This document shows positions 9,000 to 12,351 of a stretch of DNA of 12,351 nt, in pieces. Position 1 is the stretch's first letter; each line of letters opens with the position of its first letter. The DNA comes from Hydrogenophaga sp. (GTDB lineage: Bacteria > Pseudomonadota > Gammaproteobacteria > Burkholderiales > Burkholderiaceae_C). The notes beneath the pieces were generated by a model. That model had not been told where the DNA came from, did no database searches, and saw only the letters and a list, made by a program, of their open reading frames with translations. A program made the translations under genes and the position numbers. The DNA lies in contig JAJNQE010000147.1 in assembly GCA_021154985.1 (NCBI GenBank), positions 1 to 12,351 on the forward strand, in the 5' to 3' direction.

Positions 9000-10288
9000 A
9001 GCGTCTCCCTCCGCTTGATTTCGTTCTCGATGTAGGCCTGCACCGCGCTCCACTTGCGCGCGAAAGCGCGACGGGTGATTTCAAACAGGCCCAGTCCGAT
9101 CAGCATGATCACGGTGGCGCTCAGCCAGTGCCCGGTCTTGTGGGCGTCCAGCGGTACGCCGAGAAAGCGGAGCTCGGAGCCCAGCGTGGTGTTGAGTTGC
9201 AGGTGGTAGATCATCTCGATCAACGCGGCGGCTCCGGCCAGCATCACCAGCGAAGTGATCGCCAGTGCGAGGTAGGTCAGCAGCAGTTCGCGCAGCCGGC
9301 CAAAAGCGGCCACCCTCAGGTTCATCATGATCAGGCTGGCGATGCCACCAGGGGCGTACATCACCATGAACAGGAAGATCAGCCCCAGGTCCAGCAGCCA
9401 GGCCTTGGTGAACTCCGACAACAGCACAAACGCCAGCACCATGAGGACGCCGCCGATGATGGGGCCGAAGAAGAAGGTGGCGCCACCCAGGAAGGTGAAC
9501 AGCAGGTACGCACCCGAGCGCGCCGCGCCCACCACCTCGGCCGTCACGATCTCGAAGTTCAGCGCGCCCAGGCCGCCGGAGACGCCGGCAAAGAAGCCCG
9601 CGATGATGAAGGCGATGTAGCGCACTTTCTGCGTGTCGTAGCCAACAAACTCCACCCGCTCTGGGTTGTCGCGCACGGCGTTGAGCATCCGGCCCAGTGG
9701 GGTGCGCGTGAACGCGAACATGAGGGCCACCGAGATGAAGGTGTAGACCGCAATCAAGTAATACACCTGCACCTGCGGGCCGAAGGTGACACCCATGAAC
9801 GGCTCACCCGACATGCGGTCACCCGACACGCCACCCTCACCGCCGAAGAACTCGGGGATCATCAGCGAGAGTGCAAACACCAGCTCGCCCAAACCCAGCG
9901 TGATCATGGCAAAGGTGGTGCCCGACTTGCGGGTGGTCACGTAGCCGAACAGCACCGCAAAGCCAACACCCGCCAGGCCGCCAACGATCGGGACCAGTGA
10001 GACCGGCAAGGGCAGAGAGCCGTCGGTCACGCTGTTGAGCGCATGGATGGCCAGGAACGAGCCCAGGCCGGTGTACACCGCGTGGCCGAAACTCAGCATG
10101 CCGCCCTGCCCCAGCAGGATGTTGTAAGACAGGCAGGCAATGATGGCGATGCCCATCTGCGAGAGCACCGTCATGGACAGACCGCTGGTGAACACTTGCG
10201 GCGCCACGATCAGCAGCAGGGCGAACGAGCCCCAGGTCAGCCAGCGGCCGACGTTGAATGGTTTGGTTGTTTTGGATGGGTTGGTCAT
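8996..10288 (-). CDS. livM: LIV-type ABC transporter permease LivM with long C-terminal extension
   Basis: A 430-aa inner-membrane permease. The core (about 12-325) has the BPD_transp_2 features: YNILLGQGGMLSFGHAVY (55-72), TLGLGELVFAL (130-140), and the cytoplasmic coupling loop AVRDNPERVEFVGYDTQK (204-221) followed by AFIIAGFFAGVSGGL (226-240), which contacts the ATPases. The core ends with the usual YAPGGI (311-316). Unlike the typical protein of about 330 aa, another 100 residues follow with two predicted membrane segments (about 336-358 and 388-404) and a charged tail ending NEIKRRETL. The ATG at 10288 lies 3 nt after the livH stop and has GGAGG (10297-10301) with 8 nt spacing. It pairs with LivH to form the translocation channel. 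The extension reads in clean codon use without a frameshift, so it is a true part of the protein. Confidence 0.94.
   Translation of the reverse strand: MTNPSKTTKPFNVGRWLTWGSFALLLIVAPQVFTSGLSMTVLSQMGIAIIACLSYNILLGQGGMLSFGHAVYTGLGSFLAIHALNSVTDGSLPLPVSLVPIVGGLAGVGFAVLFGYVTTRKSGTTFAMITLGLGELVFALSLMIPEFFGGEGGVSGDRMSGEPFMGVTFGPQVQVYYLIAVYTFISVALMFAFTRTPLGRMLNAVRDNPERVEFVGYDTQKVRYIAFIIAGFFAGVSGGLGALNFEIVTAEVVGAARSGAYLLFTFLGGATFFFGPIIGGVLMVLAFVLLSEFTKAWLLDLGLIFLFMVMYAPGGIASLIMMNLRVAAFGRLRELLLTYLALAITSLVMLAGAAALIEMIYHLQLNTTLGSELRFLGVPLDAHKTGHWLSATVIMLIGLGLFEITRRAFARKWSAVQAYIENEIKRRETL
9008..9012 (-). promoter_or_regulatory. Shine-Dalgarno that fixes the livG GTG start
   Basis: On the minus strand GGAGG lies 8 nt before the GTG at 8999-8997, inside the last codons of livM. 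The GTG shares four bases with the livM stop (GTGA at 8999-8996). No comparable site precedes the ATG at 8969. This decides the start and implies coupled translation of livM and livG. Confidence 0.7.
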
Positions 10289-10291
10289 GGT

Positions 10292-11326
10292 TCAGCCCTC
10301 CCGCTTGCCGAGCAGGCCACGCGGGCGGAAGATCAGGATCAGCACCAGGAACAGGTACGGCAGGATCGGTGCCACCTGTGACAGCGTGAGCTTGACGTAG
10401 GAGTTGTTGGCCACCGCGTCCGACAGCGGCAACCCGATCTGTTGCGCCAGCGTGAGCAGCGAGTACTCGAACGCCACCGCGAAGGTCTGCACGATACCGA
10501 TGAGCAGCGACGCAACAAAGGCGCCCGAGAGCGAGCCCATGCCTCCGACCACCACCACCACGAAGATCACCGAGCCCACCGTGGCCGCCATGGCCGGTTC
10601 GGTGAGGAAGGTGCTGCCGCCGATCACACCGGCAAGCCCTGCCAGCGCCGAGCCGGCACCAAACACCAGCATGAACACGCGCGGCACGTTGTGGCCGAGC
10701 GATTCAACCGCCTCCGGGTGGGTGAGCGCGGCCTGAATCACCAGACCGATGCGGGTGCGCGTGAGCAACAGCCAGACCGACACCAGCATGACCACGGCCA
10801 CCAGCATCATGAAACCGCGTGTGGCCGGGAATGGCGAGCAGACCAGGCGCACCGCAGCGTCTGCCGCCGTGCACAGCTCGGCAGGCGCGGCGCCCCACAC
10901 GATGCGAAGGCCGTCGATCGAGTGGTTGATGAGCGTGAAAACGGGGCCCCGCAGCTCTTCGGGCGGACGAAACTCGACGGCGATGCGGCCCCAGATGAGC
11001 TGGACCAGTTCAACGATGACGTAGGACAGGCCAAACGTCACCAACAGCTCCGGCACGTGGCCGTACTTGTGGACCTTGCGCAGGCACTGGCGCTCGAACA
11101 GAGCCCCCATCGCCCCCACCACCACCGGAGCAATCAGCAACGCCGGCCAGAAGCCGAACACCTGTGCAACCGAGTACCCCACGTAGGCACCCAGCATGTA
11201 GAAGCTGGCGTGCGCGAAGTTGAGCACACCCATCATGCTGAAGATCAGCGTGAGCCCCGAACTGAGCATGAACAGCAGGAGCCCGTAGCTCAGTCCGTTC
11301 AGCATCGAGATGATGAAAAACTCCAT
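10292..11326 (-). CDS. livH: LIV-type ABC transporter permease LivH
   Basis: A 344-aa inner-membrane permease of the BPD_transp_2 family, somewhat longer than the usual 290-310 aa. Seen: the N-terminal LivH hallmark NGLSYGLLLFMLSSGLTLIF (10-29) and MGVLNFAHASFYMLGAY (32-48), LLVTFGLSYVIVELVQLIWG (94-113), the cytoplasmic loop ALTHPEAVESLGHNV (200-214) that docks an ATPase, VVVVVGGMGSLSGAF (256-270) and the terminal FRPRGLLGK (333-341). Extra length comes mainly from a soluble segment around 117-170 that includes a Cys/Ala-rich stretch (LCTAADAAVRLVC, 151-163) and from a spacer near 285-315. It begins 84 nt after the binding-protein stop, behind the hairpin at 11360-11390. The ATG at 11326 has an imperfect ribosome site (AGGT about 8 nt upstream, GAGG too close). 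It is the channel half that pairs with LivM. Confidence 0.94.
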   Translation of the reverse strand: MEFFIISMLNGLSYGLLLFMLSSGLTLIFSMMGVLNFAHASFYMLGAYVGYSVAQVFGFWPALLIAPVVVGAMGALFERQCLRKVHKYGHVPELLVTFGLSYVIVELVQLIWGRIAVEFRPPEELRGPVFTLINHSIDGLRIVWGAAPAELCTAADAAVRLVCSPFPATRGFMMLVAVVMLVSVWLLLTRTRIGLVIQAALTHPEAVESLGHNVPRVFMLVFGAGSALAGLAGVIGGSTFLTEPAMAATVGSVIFVVVVVGGMGSLSGAFVASLLIGIVQTFAVAFEYSLLTLAQQIGLPLSDAVANNSYVKLTLSQVAPILPYLFLVLILIFRPRGLLGKREG

Positions 11327-11349
11327 TCCCTCAGACCTTTCTCATCGAC

Positions 11350-11390
11350 AAAAAGTGAAAGAGCCCGATACGGCACCCCGCTCGGGCTCT
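11350..11390 (-). terminator. Hairpin with T-rich tail between binding-protein gene and livH (partial terminator)
   Basis: TCGGGCTCT and AGAGCCCGA (11382-11390 and 11360-11368) form a perfect 9-bp stem with a 13-nt loop. On the minus strand it is followed by TTCACTTTTT, with five T (11354-11350) starting 5 nt after the stem. The orientation fits only minus-strand transcription. It lies 20 nt after the binding-protein stop and before livH. The delayed T-run suggests incomplete termination, which would give more binding protein than membrane subunits; a processing-resistant 3' end would do the same. Confidence 0.6.
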
Positions 11391-11410
11391 GTGTCAGGCG
11401 CGAAGGCGAC

Positions 11411-12351
11411 TCAGCCTGGTCGCTTCATCTGGCAGCTGGTGGGCGTGCTCGACACGTAGTTCGGGTACTCCGCCACAGGCGCCAGCGTCATCCCCGTTTT
11501 CTCAGGGCTGTAGGGATACTTCGCGTCGGCCTTTTGCCACACCGACATGTACAGCGGCTGCTGCAGCTGGTGGTCGGTCTTGCGCATCTGGACTTCGCCA
11601 TTGAAGCTCTTGACCGTGAGGCCTTCCAGGGCTGCGGCCACCTTCACCGGGTCGGTGGACTTGGCCTTGGCCATGGCAGCACCAAGCATTTCGAAAATGC
11701 GGATGGTGGAGCCGGTGTAGAAGTCGTCGTTGTACTTGGTATTGAACTCCTTCATCCACTTGTCCATCTGCCCACCCATGTTGTAGTGGTTGTAGGCAAT
11801 CTGGTAGACCCGGCCTGCACCGTTGGTACCGAGGGCCGAGGGCGTGCCGGTGACGCCCGCGTAGTAGGTGAAGAATTTGCCGGTGTAGCCGTTTTCGTTG
11901 GCGGCCTTGATCAGCAGCGAGAGGTCAGAACCCCAGTTGCCGGTGATCACGGTGTCTGCGCCCGATGCCTTGATCTTGGCGATGTAGGGAGCGAAGTCGC
12001 GCGTTTGCGCGAGGGGATGCAGGTCTTCACCCACCACCTGGATGTCGGGGCGTTTGCGAGCCAGTGTCTCCTTGCCGAACTTCACGACCTGGTGACCGTG
12101 CGAGTAGTTCTGGTTCAGGAAGTACACCTTCTTGATGTCGGGCTGCGTCGCAATGAAGCTGGCCATGGCCTCCATCTTCATGGAGGTGTCGGCGTCAAAG
12201 CGGAAGTGCCAGTAGCTGCACTTGCTGTTGGTCAAGTCGGGGTCCACAGCGGAGTCGTTGAGGTACAGCACCTCCTTGCCGGGGTTGCGTGCGTTGTGCT
12301 TCTCGACCGCATCGGACAGCGCCAGCGCCACCGAGGAACCGTTGCCCTGGA
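11411..12351 (-). CDS. LIV-type periplasmic substrate-binding protein, 5' end cut off
   Basis: Partial gene: the frame stays open to the right edge, so the signal peptide and first part of the N-terminal lobe are outside the window. 313 codons are visible, against about 400 for the full family member. It is a Peripla_BP_6 (LivJ/LivK-like) binding protein that delivers the ligand to LivHM in the periplasm. Seen: GNGSSVALALSDAVEKHN near the edge, the hinge-region strands KVYFLNQNYSHGHQ and ADTVITGNWGSDLSLLIKA, TYYAGVTGTPSALG, the FNTKYNDDFYTGSTIRIFEML helix and a C-terminal FNGEVQMRKTDHQLQQPLYM strand pair. A GTG at 12331 is internal, not the start, because conserved sequence continues upstream. 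The stop at 11411 is followed by the hairpin at 11360-11390. Ligand class (amino acid, aromatic, dicarboxylic or other acid) cannot be decided from this part. Confidence 0.93.
   Translation of the reverse strand, partial: QGNGSSVALALSDAVEKHNARNPGKEVLYLNDSAVDPDLTNSKCSYWHFRFDADTSMKMEAMASFIATQPDIKKVYFLNQNYSHGHQVVKFGKETLARKRPDIQVVGEDLHPLAQTRDFAPYIAKIKASGADTVITGNWGSDLSLLIKAANENGYTGKFFTYYAGVTGTPSALGTNGAGRVYQIAYNHYNMGGQMDKWMKEFNTKYNDDFYTGSTIRIFEMLGAAMAKAKSTDPVKVAAALEGLTVKSFNGEVQMRKTDHQLQQPLYMSVWQKADAKYPYSPEKTGMTLAPVAEYPNYVSSTPTSCQMKRPG

Noticed and set aside
8148..10000. Long plus-strand frames opposite livG and livM
   Set aside because: They are shadows of well-supported transporter genes on the other strand; the translations are compositionally biased and show no domains.

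Overview
The window reads as ordinary chromosome of a GC-rich betaproteobacterium. Protein style (long-LivM, R-type LivF Walker A, DmdC-like acyl-CoA dehydrogenase, CurA-like reductase) points to Burkholderiales, probably Comamonadaceae; this is recognition by eye, not a database result. All supported genes lie on the minus strand, so transcription runs from high to low coordinates. Both ends are cut: the first gene of the transcription order (substrate-binding protein, right edge) lacks its N-terminus and the last one (CurA-like reductase, left edge) lacks its C-terminus.

Right half (12351 down to 7450): a complete branched-chain-amino-acid-type (HAAT/LIV) ABC importer in the order binding protein, LivH, LivM, LivG, LivF. 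A hairpin with a T-rich tail between the binding-protein gene and livH looks like a partial terminator. The four downstream genes are tightly packed: TGA-3 nt-ATG between livH and livM, a GTGA overlap between livM and livG, and a TGATG overlap between livG and livF.

Middle (7449 to 7196): a 254-bp non-coding gap with a stem-loop after livF, a sigma70-like promoter and a perfect 12-bp palindrome (GAACGATCGTTC) at the predicted transcription start, with a third half-site further downstream. This is the most informative regulatory spot in the window.

Left half (7195 down to 1): a beta-oxidation-type operon: FadB/FadJ-like enoyl-CoA hydratase/3-hydroxyacyl-CoA dehydrogenase, thiolase, acyl-CoA dehydrogenase with the DmdC-type C-terminal domain, then SDR oxidoreductase, PaaI-type hotdog thioesterase and a CurA/PTGR-type NADPH reductase. 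Together the first three enzymes supply all four steps of one beta-oxidation turn; the SDR, thioesterase and enone reductase look like accessory enzymes for hydroxylated, unsaturated or stalled acyl intermediates. No acyl-CoA ligase or regulator gene is visible here. The juxtaposition suggests uptake of a carboxylic acid or related compound followed by CoA-thioester catabolism, but the substrate cannot be read from the sequence. I found no RNA genes, mobile elements, CRISPR arrays or clear signs of horizontal transfer, and no convincing novel system.
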